DNA of 64,000 bases. Origin: Prado023 sp963706885. GTDB taxonomy: Bacteria; Actinomycetota; Actinomycetes; S36-B12; CAIYMF01. A model generated the notes under the pieces. The model did no database searches, was not told where the DNA came from, and was given only the letters and a program-made list of their open reading frames with translations. Positions within the stretch are counted from its first letter, which is position 1, and each line of letters begins with the position of its first letter. The stretch covers positions 1 through 64,000 of the forward strand of contig CAVPNX010000008.1 in assembly GCA_963706885.1 (NCBI GenBank), given 5' to 3'. This document shows, one piece after another, positions 9,830 through 18,204 of the stretch. The position numbers were made by a program, and so were the translations under genes.

Positions 9830-9910
9830 GATCGCGTCGGGTTTGAGCCGATCGTGTTCGTCGAGACCCGACCCGATCGCGGATGGGCACCCAGCAGACC
9901 CGACGCGATC
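9830..9910 (+). repeat. 80-bp palindromic repeat, copy B
   Basis: Same orientation and layout as copy A, differing at only a handful of positions. It begins 45 bp after the DUF559 stop codon, so copies A and B bracket that gene as direct repeats 1.15 kb apart. GC-rich CGCGCGGCG-type low-complexity sequence follows up to the next gene. Confidence 0.85.
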
Positions 9911-10017
9911 CGGATAGGGCGCGCGCCGCGGGGCGCGCGGCATAGGGCGCGCGGCGCGGGGCGCGCGATCCGGCGGGGGCTGGGGCGCGGGCGCTCGTTG
10001 TGCGGGGAGCCCGCCGG

Positions 10018-10830
10018 ATGGGGCACCCTGTGCTCGTGGAACTCGAGCGCACGCTGGCCATCGACTGCGGGGGGAGCGGGCTCAAGGGCTCGGTCCTCGA
10101 TCACGAGGGGGCGATGGTCGCCGACCAGGTGCGGATCCCGACGCCCTACCCGATGTCACCGCAGCACTTCGTCGAGGTGCTCTGCGACCTGGCTGAGGCG
10201 CTGCCGGCCGCCGACCGCGCCACGGTCGGGGTGCCGGGGATGATCCGCCACGGGCGGGTCATCACCACCCCGCACTACATCACGACGAAGGGTCCGCACT
10301 CCCCCGTCGATCCGGACCTGGAGCGCGCCTGGGACCACTTCGACGCCCAGACCGCGCTGGCCCGGGGCCTGGGGATCCCGACCCGCGTGGTCAACGACGC
10401 GGAGGTCCACGGTGCGGCCGTCGTCACCGGCGAGGGGCTGGAGGTCGTGTTCACGCTGGGCACCGGTCTGGGCTGCGCGGTGTTCGACGACGGCAGCCTC
10501 GCGCCCAAGATCGAGCTCTCGCGGTCACCGGTGCGCAAGGGCGTGCTGTACGACGAGTGGATCGGGGACCTCGCCCGCCGGGAGCTGGGCGCCAAGCGCT
10601 GGTCGCGGCGGGTCCGCAAGGCAGTGGACGGCCTGCGCCCCATGTTCGTCTGGGACCGGCTCTACGTGGGGGGCGGCAACGCCCGACGCCTGACCCTCGA
10701 CCTCGGAGACGACGTGACGATCGTGCCCAACGAGGCGGGCATCTCCGGTGGCATCCGGCTCTGGGAGCTCGGCCACGGCACGGTGAGCCACCCCGAGGAC
10801 GACCTGCGCGAGCGGCCGGTCGAGGACTGA
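10018..10830 (+). CDS. ROK family kinase, polyphosphate-glucokinase-like
   Basis: A soluble ROK-fold sugar kinase of about 270 residues. LAIDCGGSGLKGSVLD is the phosphate-1 loop, VVNDAEVHGAAVV is the sugar-binding/catalytic segment with the expected Asn-Asp pair, and FTLGTGLGCAVF is the phosphate-2 loop. The DEWIG...LRPMFVWDRLYVGGGNARRL block resembles actinobacterial polyphosphate glucokinases, which use polyphosphate or ATP to make glucose-6-phosphate. The start could be the ATG at 10018 or the GTG at 10036; neither has a strong ribosome-binding site. It appears monocistronic and is followed by a small hairpin element. Confidence 0.78.
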   Translation: MGHPVLVELERTLAIDCGGSGLKGSVLDHEGAMVADQVRIPTPYPMSPQHFVEVLCDLAEALPAADRATVGVPGMIRHGRVITTPHYITTKGPHSPVDPDLERAWDHFDAQTALARGLGIPTRVVNDAEVHGAAVVTGEGLEVVFTLGTGLGCAVFDDGSLAPKIELSRSPVRKGVLYDEWIGDLARRELGAKRWSRRVRKAVDGLRPMFVWDRLYVGGGNARRLTLDLGDDVTIVPNEAGISGGIRLWELGHGTVSHPEDDLRERPVED

Positions 10831-10854
10831 CAGGCCGAGCACGACCTTGTTGTT

Positions 10855-10887
10855 GTCGATTCGGTCGATCAGACCGGCCGGATCGAC
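10855..10887. repeat. GTCGATYCGG hairpin element, copy 1
   Basis: Arms GTCGATTCGG and CCGGATCGAC enclose a 13-base loop and are followed by TACCAG. It belongs to a loose family also seen at 42668-42710 and 60206-60250. It follows the ROK kinase stop by about 25 bp, so a terminator role is possible, though no T-run follows. Confidence 0.55.
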
Positions 10888-10998
10888 TACCAGTTCCCCC
10901 AGACCGACCTCGGTCCTACGACCAAGGTCCGATGGTGCCCCAGACCTCATCCGACGCAGACTCGGAGGCACCAACCACGACACCTGGAGGTCAATCCC

Positions 10999-11400
10999 AT
11001 GAACACCACCACCCGCCGCCTCGGATCCACCGCCCTCGCCCTGCTCATGATCGGCGGGGTGACTGCCACGTCGCCGGCCTCGGCCAAGGACGGCGACGGC
11101 CGGGTCATCGTCCGAGGTGACTGCTCCACACGCTCGGACTGGAAGCTCAAGGCGAAGCCCGATGATGGTCAGCTGGAGGTCGAGTTCGAGGTTGACTCCA
11201 ACCGGAACGGGCAGGTGTGGACCTGGACCCTGCGCTCCGACGGATCAGTGTTCGCCTCCGGGAAGCGGACGACCCAGGCGCCAAGCGGCTCCTTCAGCGT
11301 CGAGCGCCGGACCGCGGACCAGGGCGGGACCCAGCGGATCTCCGCGACGGCCCGCAACGCCCGCACGGGCGAGTCGTGCCGGGCATCGCTGACGATCTAG
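10999..11400 (+). CDS. Small secreted protein of unknown function
   Basis: 133 residues with a classical Sec signal peptide: basic NTTTRRL start, hydrophobic core ALALLMIGGV, and an ASA cleavage region near residue 29. The mature part is rich in charged residues and beta-prone (WKLKAKPDDGQLEVEFEVDSNRNGQVW) and carries two cysteines that could form a disulfide. It resembles a family of small exported actinobacterial proteins without assigned function; I infer extracellular localisation only. A GGAGG eight bases before the ATG supports the start. The two-component system follows 44 bp downstream on the same strand. Confidence 0.75.
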   Translation: MNTTTRRLGSTALALLMIGGVTATSPASAKDGDGRVIVRGDCSTRSDWKLKAKPDDGQLEVEFEVDSNRNGQVWTWTLRSDGSVFASGKRTTQAPSGSFSVERRTADQGGTQRISATARNARTGESCRASLTI

Positions 11401-11444
11401 GAGTGGCTCCACCACGCGGACGGTCACGCACCCACAATGGGCGC

Positions 11445-12707
11445 GTGACCGTCCGACGCGAGGTGGCCTTCTCCGCGCTGCTGAGCACCCTCGCCGCAGC
11501 CGCCATCGGGGTCGGCGGCTTCTGGGCCGCCCGGACGGTGGCCACGGGTGAGGCCATCCACCAAGCCGAGCAGGCGACGGAGCTGCTCGCCGCGGCGGTG
11601 ATCGAGCCGGCTGTCCCCGTGGGCCTGGTCGAGGGTGACCCCGAGGCCATCGAGGCGCTGGATGCCGTCGTCGGGACCTCGGTGCTCAGCGACCGGATCG
11701 TCGCGGCCAAGATCTGGCGCGACGACGGGACCGTCCTGTACTCCGACGACCTCGAGGGCATCGGCTCCACGTTCGCCCTGGGCGCCGACCAGCAGGACGT
11801 GTTCGCCACCGGCACGTCGCATGCCGAGCTCTCCGACCTGTCCGAGGAGGAGAACGCAGACCAGTCCGACTTCGAGCAGCTGCTCGAGGTGTACGTCGCC
11901 ATCGAGGATCCGCAGGGCCGGCGACTGCTGTTCGAGACCTACCAGACCACCGCCGGGATCGATGCCACCACGCAGCGGATCCTGCGCGCGTTCGCCCCGG
12001 TCGTGCTCGGCGGGCTGCTGCTGTTCGGCGCGGTGCAGGCCCTGCTCAGCTGGCGCCTGGCCCGACGTCTCCAAGCCAGCCAGGACGAGCGCGAGCGGCT
12101 GCTCGCCCAGTCCCTGGCGGCCTCCGACCACGAGCGCCGCACGATCGCCGCCGACCTGCACGACGGCGTGGTCCAGGACCTTGTCGGGGTCACCTACTCC
12201 CTGGACGCCCTGGCTGCCGAGGACGCACCGCACGCCCCCGAGTTGGCCGCCGCCGCGACGTCGACCCGGCGCAGCGTGCGCAGCCTGCGCTCGCTGCTGG
12301 TCGAGATCTACCCCCCGAACCTGAGCCAGGTCGGGCTCGCCGGCGCGGTGGCCGACCTGGTCGCGGCTGGACCCTCGGACGTCGATGTCGAGATCCACGT
12401 CGACCCGACGATCACCCTGTCCGACGGCACCGAGGAGGCCGTGTACCGCGCCATCCGCGAAGCGCTGTCGAACGTGCGGCGGCACGCGCGCGCCACACAT
12501 GCGACGGTCCGGCTGGAGGCCACCGAGCCCGGGCGCGTGGAGCTGACTGTCTCCGACGATGGGATCGGGTTCGACCCAGCGGCGGTGGAGGCGGGGCATG
12601 TGGGGCTGCGCCTGCTGGCCGACCTGGCGCACTCCCTGGGCGGGACGCTGACGATCGACTCGGCCCCGGGGTCGGGGACGACCGTGCGGATGGTGGTGCC
12701 GCGATGA
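11445..12707 (+). CDS. Sensor histidine kinase (NarL/DesK-type, HisKA_3)
   Basis: About 420 residues. A first membrane helix lies near residues 9-28, followed by an extracytoplasmic sensor region of about 150 residues with no recognised domain, and a second helix (APVVLGGLLLFGAVQALL) near residue 190. The cytoplasmic part carries the H-box RTIAADLHDGVVQDL with the phosphorylated His, then a HATPase domain (EALSNVRRHARA, DDGIGFDP, GSGTTVRMVV). It should phosphorylate the response regulator encoded next; the two genes overlap at ATGA. The GTG start at 11445 leaves a compact basic N-terminus ahead of the first helix. Confidence 0.9.
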   Translation: MTVRREVAFSALLSTLAAAAIGVGGFWAARTVATGEAIHQAEQATELLAAAVIEPAVPVGLVEGDPEAIEALDAVVGTSVLSDRIVAAKIWRDDGTVLYSDDLEGIGSTFALGADQQDVFATGTSHAELSDLSEEENADQSDFEQLLEVYVAIEDPQGRRLLFETYQTTAGIDATTQRILRAFAPVVLGGLLLFGAVQALLSWRLARRLQASQDERERLLAQSLAASDHERRTIAADLHDGVVQDLVGVTYSLDALAAEDAPHAPELAAAATSTRRSVRSLRSLLVEIYPPNLSQVGLAGAVADLVAAGPSDVDVEIHVDPTITLSDGTEEAVYRAIREALSNVRRHARATHATVRLEATEPGRVELTVSDDGIGFDPAAVEAGHVGLRLLADLAHSLGGTLTIDSAPGSGTTVRMVVPR

Positions 12708-13408
12708 CCGACGACGCGGGCAGGCAGGGCCCCATCCGGGTCCTGGTGGTCGACGACCACGAGGTGGTCCGCGCGGGGCTGCGGATGCTGCTGGGGCGGG
12801 CCACCGGCATCGAGGTCGTCGGCGAGGCAGCCGACGGTGCCGCAGCGGTGGAAGCCGTGGCCGGGCTCGCGCCCGACGTGGTGCTGATGGACCTGTCGAT
12901 GCCGGGCATGGACGGGGTCCAGGCAACGGCCGTGCTGACCACCGAGCACCCGGCCGTCCAGGTGGTCGTCCTGACGACGTTCGCCGATCGCGACCACGTC
13001 ACCGCGGCGATCGATGCCGGGGCCGTCGGATTCATGCTCAAGGACGCCGACCCGGGCGCCCTGGCGGACGCCGTGCGCTCCGCCGCGCGGGGTGAGGCAC
13101 CCCTGGACCCCCGTGCCGCGCTGGCCCTCATCGATCGACGGAGGGTCTCCGCCGATCCCATCGGGGAGTCCGGAGACAGGGAACGGATCCCGCCCGCCGG
13201 GGGCACGCCATCGCTGACCGCCCGGGAGTGGGAGGTCCTCGCGCTCATCGGTGAGGGCCTGAGCAACCGGCTGATCGCGCGTCGGCTGGGGATCGCGGAG
13301 AAGACGGTGAAGGCGCACCTGACCAGCATCTTCGCCCAGATCGGCGTCACCGACCGGGTGCAGGCGGCTCTGTGGTGGTCGCGACACGGGGACCCTGCCC
13401 AGCCCTGA
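12704..13408 (+). CDS. LuxR/NarL-family response regulator
   Basis: 234 residues: a receiver domain (VLVVDDHEVVRAGL with acidic pocket Asp17/Asp18, phospho-acceptor Asp near 63 in VLMDLSMPGMDG, conserved Lys in FMLKDADPG), a linker, and a NarL HTH domain (SLTAREWEVLALIGEGLSNR...EKTVKAHLTSIFAQIG). It is the cognate partner of the overlapping kinase. Target genes are unknown; the small secreted protein upstream is a neighbour but no shared operator was found. Confidence 0.92.
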   Translation: MTDDAGRQGPIRVLVVDDHEVVRAGLRMLLGRATGIEVVGEAADGAAAVEAVAGLAPDVVLMDLSMPGMDGVQATAVLTTEHPAVQVVVLTTFADRDHVTAAIDAGAVGFMLKDADPGALADAVRSAARGEAPLDPRAALALIDRRRVSADPIGESGDRERIPPAGGTPSLTAREWEVLALIGEGLSNRLIARRLGIAEKTVKAHLTSIFAQIGVTDRVQAALWWSRHGDPAQP

Positions 13409-13507
13409 CGGGGGCCGACAGATCGCGGCTCTGGGCACGGTCGGCCGGCACCAGCCGTCGACACGGACCATCCGGTCGACCCGCTCGACGCGCCAGGGAG
13501 GCCGGAC

Positions 13508-14149
13508 TCAGCCGCCGACGGCCTTCAGGGCCTTCCCGCGCACACGCTCGGTGAGCTCCACGGTGCCGGCGCGCTCGGCCGCGAGGAGCCGCTCGAAGGC
13601 CCCCGGCTCGACCGGTGGCAGCAGGGCGGCGACCGTCACGTCGTGCGCGGGCGCGGGCAGGACGAGGATCGGGTCACCTTCGCAGACCACACCGGCCTGA
13701 AGCACTCGGGCATAGGCCCCGGGAGCACGGCGCTCGGTGAACCGCCTGACCCAGTGCGGCTCCTCCATCCGCCGAGCGAAGGTCGCACACGGCGTCCGTG
13801 GTGCGGTCACCTCCACGAGCACTTCGTCGCCGATGCGCAGCACCTGGCCGATGCGGATCCCACTCAGGTCGATCCCGGAGGTCCGCAGGTTCTCGCCGAA
13901 CAGTCCCGGCGGGATCTCCCGGCCGAGCTCCCGGGCCCACCAGTCGGCGTCCTCGTCGGCGTACAGGTAGACGGCCTGGTCGACGCCCCCGTGGTGCTCG
14001 GGGTCGGACTGCCGGTCACCGGCGAGCCCGAGGGGGCCCACCGCCACGGGTCCCGCGAGTGCGCGCTTGTCGATCGAGGTCGTCCCGTCGGGGTTGTCCG
14101 GCTCGGGGTGCAGGGTGTGCAGCACGCACACGGCGCTGATGTGGGCCAT
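13508..14149 (-). CDS. MOSC domain-containing protein
   Basis: 213 residues forming a single MOSC domain of the YiiM type. Conserved elements are GDRQSDPEHHGGVDQAVYLYA, FGENLRTSG, IGDEVLVEVTAPRTPC with the invariant Cys, and a C-terminal helical extension. MOSC proteins bind or transfer sulfur or molybdenum cofactor ligands; YiiM-like members reduce N-hydroxylated compounds or confer resistance to base analogues. Convergent with the response regulator and apparently monocistronic. Confidence 0.88.
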   Translation of the reverse strand: MAHISAVCVLHTLHPEPDNPDGTTSIDKRALAGPVAVGPLGLAGDRQSDPEHHGGVDQAVYLYADEDADWWARELGREIPPGLFGENLRTSGIDLSGIRIGQVLRIGDEVLVEVTAPRTPCATFARRMEEPHWVRRFTERRAPGAYARVLQAGVVCEGDPILVLPAPAHDVTVAALLPPVEPGAFERLLAAERAGTVELTERVRGKALKAVGG

Positions 14150-14182
14150 CGCCGCAGCGTAGTGCGACCGGGTCCACCGGGG

Positions 14183-14230
14183 GACGGGCCGGGCGTGCGA
14201 CGGGCCGGGCGTCCGACGGACCGGGCGTCG
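14183..14230. repeat. Tandem repeat, 3 x 16 bp
   Basis: Three consecutive units of GACGGGCCGGGCGTSC (third slightly degenerate) lie between the MOSC and HAD genes. Copy-number change by slippage is plausible; no function is evident. Confidence 0.7.
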
Positions 14231-14287
14231 ATGCGGCCGGTCGGAAGATCGGCGGCCGGAGGCCGTGACGTCCCGTTCGGCCCCCGG

Positions 14288-14872
14288 TCACTCCCGACGG
14301 CGGTACCGCTCGACGAACGCGAGGACCTCCGCGGACTCCTCTGCCGTGAGGCCGACGGCCTCGTCGGGGGCGACCACGAGCATCGGCGCCGGGGGATCGC
14401 CGTAGGTGGACTCGCCACGCCGGTCCGCACCGAAGTCATCGACCCACACCAGGGGGTGGCCCGGGAAGGCGGCCTGCAGGCCCGCGACCTTCCAGTCCGC
14501 GGTGCGCTGCGGGTGCCGGCCGGCAAGGACCTTCGAGATCTCGAGGACCGGCAGCTCGGGGACGTCGCAGAGCGGGGCGTTGCGCAGGACCGCACGCTCC
14601 CAGGTGGTGGCCCAGACGACACACGCCCCCGCCTCGATCCAGGCACGGACCATGGGGCCGTGGGCCCGGCTGACGACCACGCCGTGCAGGAAGGGTCCCG
14701 GACCATCCGGCAGCGGCCGGATGTAGGGGTGCCGCGGCCAGTTCCGGTGGTCGAGCTCGACGATGTGCAGCTCGAACCCGTCGGGGAGGTCGGTCCGGGC
14801 GGTGATGTTGAGCACCCCGTCGAAGTCCAGCCCGACCACCGGCTGCCCCGGGGCCGCGGCGATGCCGTGCAC
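14288..14872 (-). CDS. HAD-like hydrolase of unknown substrate
   Basis: About 194 residues starting with the HAD motif I VGLDFDGVLN, whose two Asp residues are nucleophile and general acid. ACVVWATTWE is motif II and LVWVDDFGAD is the motif IV region near the C-terminus. It resembles the HAD domain family sometimes linked to RNA-repair contexts (HAD_SAK type), but no repair partner is present. The start is uncertain. The GTG at 14872 is in frame, whereas the best ribosome-binding site (CAGGAGG) precedes an ATG in a different frame a few bases upstream. A small frame error at the very 5' end is therefore possible. Confidence 0.68.
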   Translation of the reverse strand: MHGIAAAPGQPVVGLDFDGVLNITARTDLPDGFELHIVELDHRNWPRHPYIRPLPDGPGPFLHGVVVSRAHGPMVRAWIEAGACVVWATTWERAVLRNAPLCDVPELPVLEISKVLAGRHPQRTADWKVAGLQAAFPGHPLVWVDDFGADRRGESTYGDPPAPMLVVAPDEAVGLTAEESAEVLAFVERYRRRE

Positions 14873-15017
14873 CTGCTCGCCATGTGCACCTCCTGGCGCC
14901 GACGCGACGCCCAACGACCCTGACAGCCGATGCGACCCAGTCTCCACCTTGCGTCGGCCGGTGGCGAGGGGGTCGCGGAGCCGGTCACCGAGCACCGGGA
15001 CGAGTACCGTGCCCCGC

Positions 15018-16233
15018 GTGGAGAGCCCCGACCAGCTGAAGGCGCGGTACGACGGCGCCGTGCACGGGATCCCCGCACCGCTGGCGATCCTCGACATGGC
15101 CGCCGTGCACACCAACGCCGCGGACCTGGTCCGCCGGGCGCACGGAACGCCGATCCGACTGGCGACCAAGAGCCTGCGGGTGCGCTCGCTGATCGAGCAG
15201 GTCGTCGCGATGCCGGGCTACCGCGGACTGCTGGGGTACTCGCTGCGTGAGGCCCTGTTCCTGGTCCGCGCGGGGTCCTCGGACGACATCGTCGTGGCCT
15301 ATCCGACGGTGGACACCGCAGCGATCGCCGACCTCGCCTGCCGATGAGCGCGCAGCATCCGCCATCACCCTCATGGTCGACTGCGTCGAGCACCTGGACC
15401 TCATCGAGTCCGCGGTTCGCAGGGCGGGAGCACCGCCCGTGCCGATCCGGGTGGCCATCGATGTCGACGCGTCCTACCGGCCCCGCGAGTCGCCGCGGCT
15501 GCACCTCGGGGTCCGGCGATCCCCGGTCCGCACCCCCGCGCAGGCCGTGACCCTCGCCCGCGAGATCGTCGGCCGCCCCGGGCTGCACCTCGACGGGCTG
15601 ATGGCCTACGAGGCGCAGATCGCCGGCGTCGGGGACCGGCCGCCGGGTCCGCGGGCCAGGGCGGCAGCGATCCGGGCGATGCAGTCCCGGTCCGCTGCCG
15701 AGCTGGCCCATCGGCGGGCCGAGGTGGTTGCGGCGGTCCGGGGAGTGGCTGACCTGCGGTTCGTCAACGGCGGCGGCACGGGCAGCCTGGAGGGCACGAG
15801 CGCGGAGGCTGCCGTCACGGAGGTCTCCGCCGGAAGCGGCGTGTTCGGGCCGCACCTGTTCGACACCTACTCGACGTTCCGACCCCGACCGGCCGCCCTG
15901 TTCGCGCTTCCGGTGGTCCGGCGTCCCGGCCCCGGCTGGGTCACCCTGTTCAGCGGCGGCTACCTGGCCTCCGGTCCCGCGGACACGCAGCGCCTTCCCG
16001 TGGTGCACCTTCCCACGGGGCTGTCGCTCAGCGGGACCGAGGGCGCCGGCGAGGTGCAGACACCGGTGCGCGGGGCGGCCGCGGACCGCCTGCGGATCGG
16101 TGACCTGGTGTGGTTGCGCCACGCGAAGGCGGGCGAGCTCGCCGAGCGGTTCACCCGGTTCCACCTGGTCGACGGCGACCGGGTCGTCGACGAGTGCCCG
16201 ACCTACCGCGGCGAGGGCCAGTCGTTCGGCTGA
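15018..16233 (+). pseudogene. Amino acid deaminase/aldolase (alanine racemase N-terminal fold), one frameshift
   Basis: Corrected for one extra T near 15340 this is about 405 residues. The N-terminal TIM-barrel is of the alanine racemase/D-threonine aldolase type with the PLP lysine at about residue 51 (RLATKSLRV). Further conserved pieces are VAIDVDASYRPRESPRLHLG, LDGLMAYEAQIAG and FVNGGGTGS, which holds the cofactor phosphate. A C-terminal beta domain follows. Members are annotated as D-amino-acid deaminases or aldolases; the substrate is not predictable. The frame is intact on both sides of the shift, so an assembly error is likely. The GTG at 15018 is the chosen start. Confidence 0.78.
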
Positions 16234-16350
16234 GCCCTCCGGGGGATGGCCGCCCGGCCGGTCGCCCCGATGCCCGCGTCGCGCCCGTGCCCTCCGCGCG
16301 GCCGTGCCCGCCGCTCCAGTCCGGCGCGTGCGGCCCGGGATACTTGCTCC

Positions 16351-17667
16351 ATGCCCGTGCCCACCTCGCGCATCCGTCGCAGCGCCACCCTTGCGGGGCT
16401 GCCGGCCCGGGCGGTCGGCCGCGCGACCTCGATCCAGGTCAAGGGCCTGCTCGGCGCCGACCGGGCGGCGCTGCGGGAACAGGCCCGCACGCAGACCGCT
16501 GCCGACACCCGAGCGACTCTCGGCAGCCTCAAGGGCGGCGCGCTGAAGCTGGGCCAGCTGCTCTCCACGGTCGATGCCCTCTTCCCCTCGGATCCCGATG
16601 ACTCCTGGCAGCACGCGTTGGGCGCCCTGCAGGAGGACAACCCCGGGCTGCCGTTCGCCGAGGTCCGCCCGGTGCTCGAGGCCGAGATGGGTCCTGCGTG
16701 GCGCTCGGAGTTCCGCACGTTCGATGAGCACCCGACCGCCGCTGCCTCCATCGGCCAGGTCCACCGTGCGCAGTGGTCCGACGGCACGCCCGTGGCCGTC
16801 AAGATCCAGTACCCGGGGGTGGCCGATGCGGTCGCCGGGGACGTGCGCTCGCTGGCGATCGCGCTGCGGCTGACGTCCCTGGTCGCACGCGGGATGGCCA
16901 TGCCCCCGCTGGTCGCCGAGCTGCGGACCCGCCTCGGCGAGGAGCTGGACTACCGCACGGAGGCCGACCACCAGCGCGCCTTCGCCGCGGCCTACGCCGA
17001 CGACCCCCGGTACTACGTGCCGCCGGTGCTGGCCGCCACCCGCGGCGTGCTGGTCAGCCACTGGATGGACGGGATCGGCCTGGCCCAGGTCGCCCGCGAC
17101 GGCACACCGGCCGAGCGCGATCACCTCGGGGCCGCCTACCAGCACTTCTTCCTGACGTCCCCGGCACGCGTGGGGCTGCTGCACACCGACCCGCACCCCG
17201 GCAACTTCCGCCTCCTGCCCGACGGCCGGATGGGCGTGCTCGACTTCGGCTCCGTGCTGGTCATGCCCGGAGGGCTGCCGCCGACGTTCGGCGGGCTGAT
17301 CCGGGCCATGACCGCCACGGACCCGGCGGCGGTCGAGCGACGACTGCGCGAGGGTGGGTTCGTCGCGCCGGGCCAGCACATCGAGGTCGAGAAGCTCATC
17401 GACTACCTGTCGCCGTTCAGTGAGCCGTCACGCCACGAGGTCTTCACGTTCAGCCGCGAGTGGCTGAAGTCCGAGTTCGGCCGCGTCAACGACCCCCGGA
17501 ACCCGGACTTCACGGTCGCCCTCCAGCTCACGATCCCCGCCGACCAGCTGTTCACCCATCGGCTGTGGCTCGGGCTGGTCGGCGTGCTCTGCGGCCTGGG
17601 CGCCACGGTGCCGGTCCGGGCGGAGCTCGAGGCGCACCTGCCCGGCTTCGCCGACCCGGTGGACTGA
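16351..17667 (+). CDS. ABC1/AarF (UbiB-like) atypical kinase
   Basis: 438 residues with the ADCK/UbiB signature. It has the KxGQ-type element LKGGALKLGQLLS near the N-terminus, the alanine-rich nucleotide loop AAASIGQVHRA, the catalytic-type lysine in PVAVKIQYPGV, and the metal/ATP segments HTDPHPGNF and MGVLDFGS. Family members support isoprenoid lipid metabolism by an ATPase rather than classical kinase activity. No quinone gene is adjacent. The stop is one base from the convergent TerB-like gene, leaving no room for a separate terminator. Confidence 0.88.
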   Translation: MPVPTSRIRRSATLAGLPARAVGRATSIQVKGLLGADRAALREQARTQTAADTRATLGSLKGGALKLGQLLSTVDALFPSDPDDSWQHALGALQEDNPGLPFAEVRPVLEAEMGPAWRSEFRTFDEHPTAAASIGQVHRAQWSDGTPVAVKIQYPGVADAVAGDVRSLAIALRLTSLVARGMAMPPLVAELRTRLGEELDYRTEADHQRAFAAAYADDPRYYVPPVLAATRGVLVSHWMDGIGLAQVARDGTPAERDHLGAAYQHFFLTSPARVGLLHTDPHPGNFRLLPDGRMGVLDFGSVLVMPGGLPPTFGGLIRAMTATDPAAVERRLREGGFVAPGQHIEVEKLIDYLSPFSEPSRHEVFTFSREWLKSEFGRVNDPRNPDFTVALQLTIPADQLFTHRLWLGLVGVLCGLGATVPVRAELEAHLPGFADPVD

Positions 17668-17668
17668 C

Positions 17669-18178
17669 TCAGGCCGCGGCGCGCGTCCGGCCGATCGCCG
17701 AGCCGCCACCAGCGGCCGAGCGATCCCCGAGACCCAGCTGGTCGCCGATGAACCGGATGCTGCGCGCCTCCTCGGCGCTCGTCCGGCGGCCCAGGACCGG
17801 CCACGCGCGGGCCACCCCCTGCGCCAGGTGGACCATCGCCTCCCTGAAGGCCAGGGCGTCGGCCTGCTGGGGCATGTCGTCGAGCAGGACCCGCGCCGCG
17901 GCGAGCACCTCGTAGAAGGGCAGCCCGGCCCCCACCTGATCGTCCAGGCGCTCCATGGTCCGGCCAGGGTCATCCGCGAGCCTTCCCATCACCTCCCGGA
18001 CAAGTGGACCGTCCGCGCTCCTGGAACCCGTGCCCATCTCGCTGACGATCGAGGCGAACGCCCGGCGCTCGGCTGGAGCCAGCCCGCCGTCGGCGTACCC
18101 AACGAGGACCAGGACGGCGAGCGGAACGGAGACCAGCACGTCCCAGTCCGAGTCGCTGAAGGCGTGGGGGTCGGTCAT
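17669..18178 (-). CDS. TerB-like domain protein
   Basis: About 169 residues, helical. The segment VGYADGGLAPAERRAFASIVSEM matches the acidic, metal-binding-like start of TerB/tellurite-resistance folds (ADGxxxxxER). No membrane segment is seen. The ATG at 18178 has GGGAGGG upstream, while an alternative ATG at 18208 would overlap the stop of the preceding baeRF gene as ATGA. Either way the two are coupled. The divergent TerC gene 1.4 kb away makes a shared stress role attractive but unproven. Confidence 0.6.
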   Translation of the reverse strand: MTDPHAFSDSDWDVLVSVPLAVLVLVGYADGGLAPAERRAFASIVSEMGTGSRSADGPLVREVMGRLADDPGRTMERLDDQVGAGLPFYEVLAAARVLLDDMPQQADALAFREAMVHLAQGVARAWPVLGRRTSAEEARSIRFIGDQLGLGDRSAAGGGSAIGRTRAAA

Positions 18179-18204
18179 GGGGTTCCCTCCCGGGGTCGAG
18201 GTGG

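Noticed and set aside
8567..10000. Insertion sequence around the DUF559 gene
   Set aside because: No transposase, terminal inverted repeats or target-site duplication were seen; the flanking copies are direct, not inverted.
13864..17379. A 1171-codon open frame on the minus strand
   Set aside because: It runs antisense to, or out of frame with, the MOSC, HAD, deaminase/aldolase and ABC1 kinase genes, has Arg/Pro/Gly-rich composition and no domain. Long shadow frames are expected at this G+C content.
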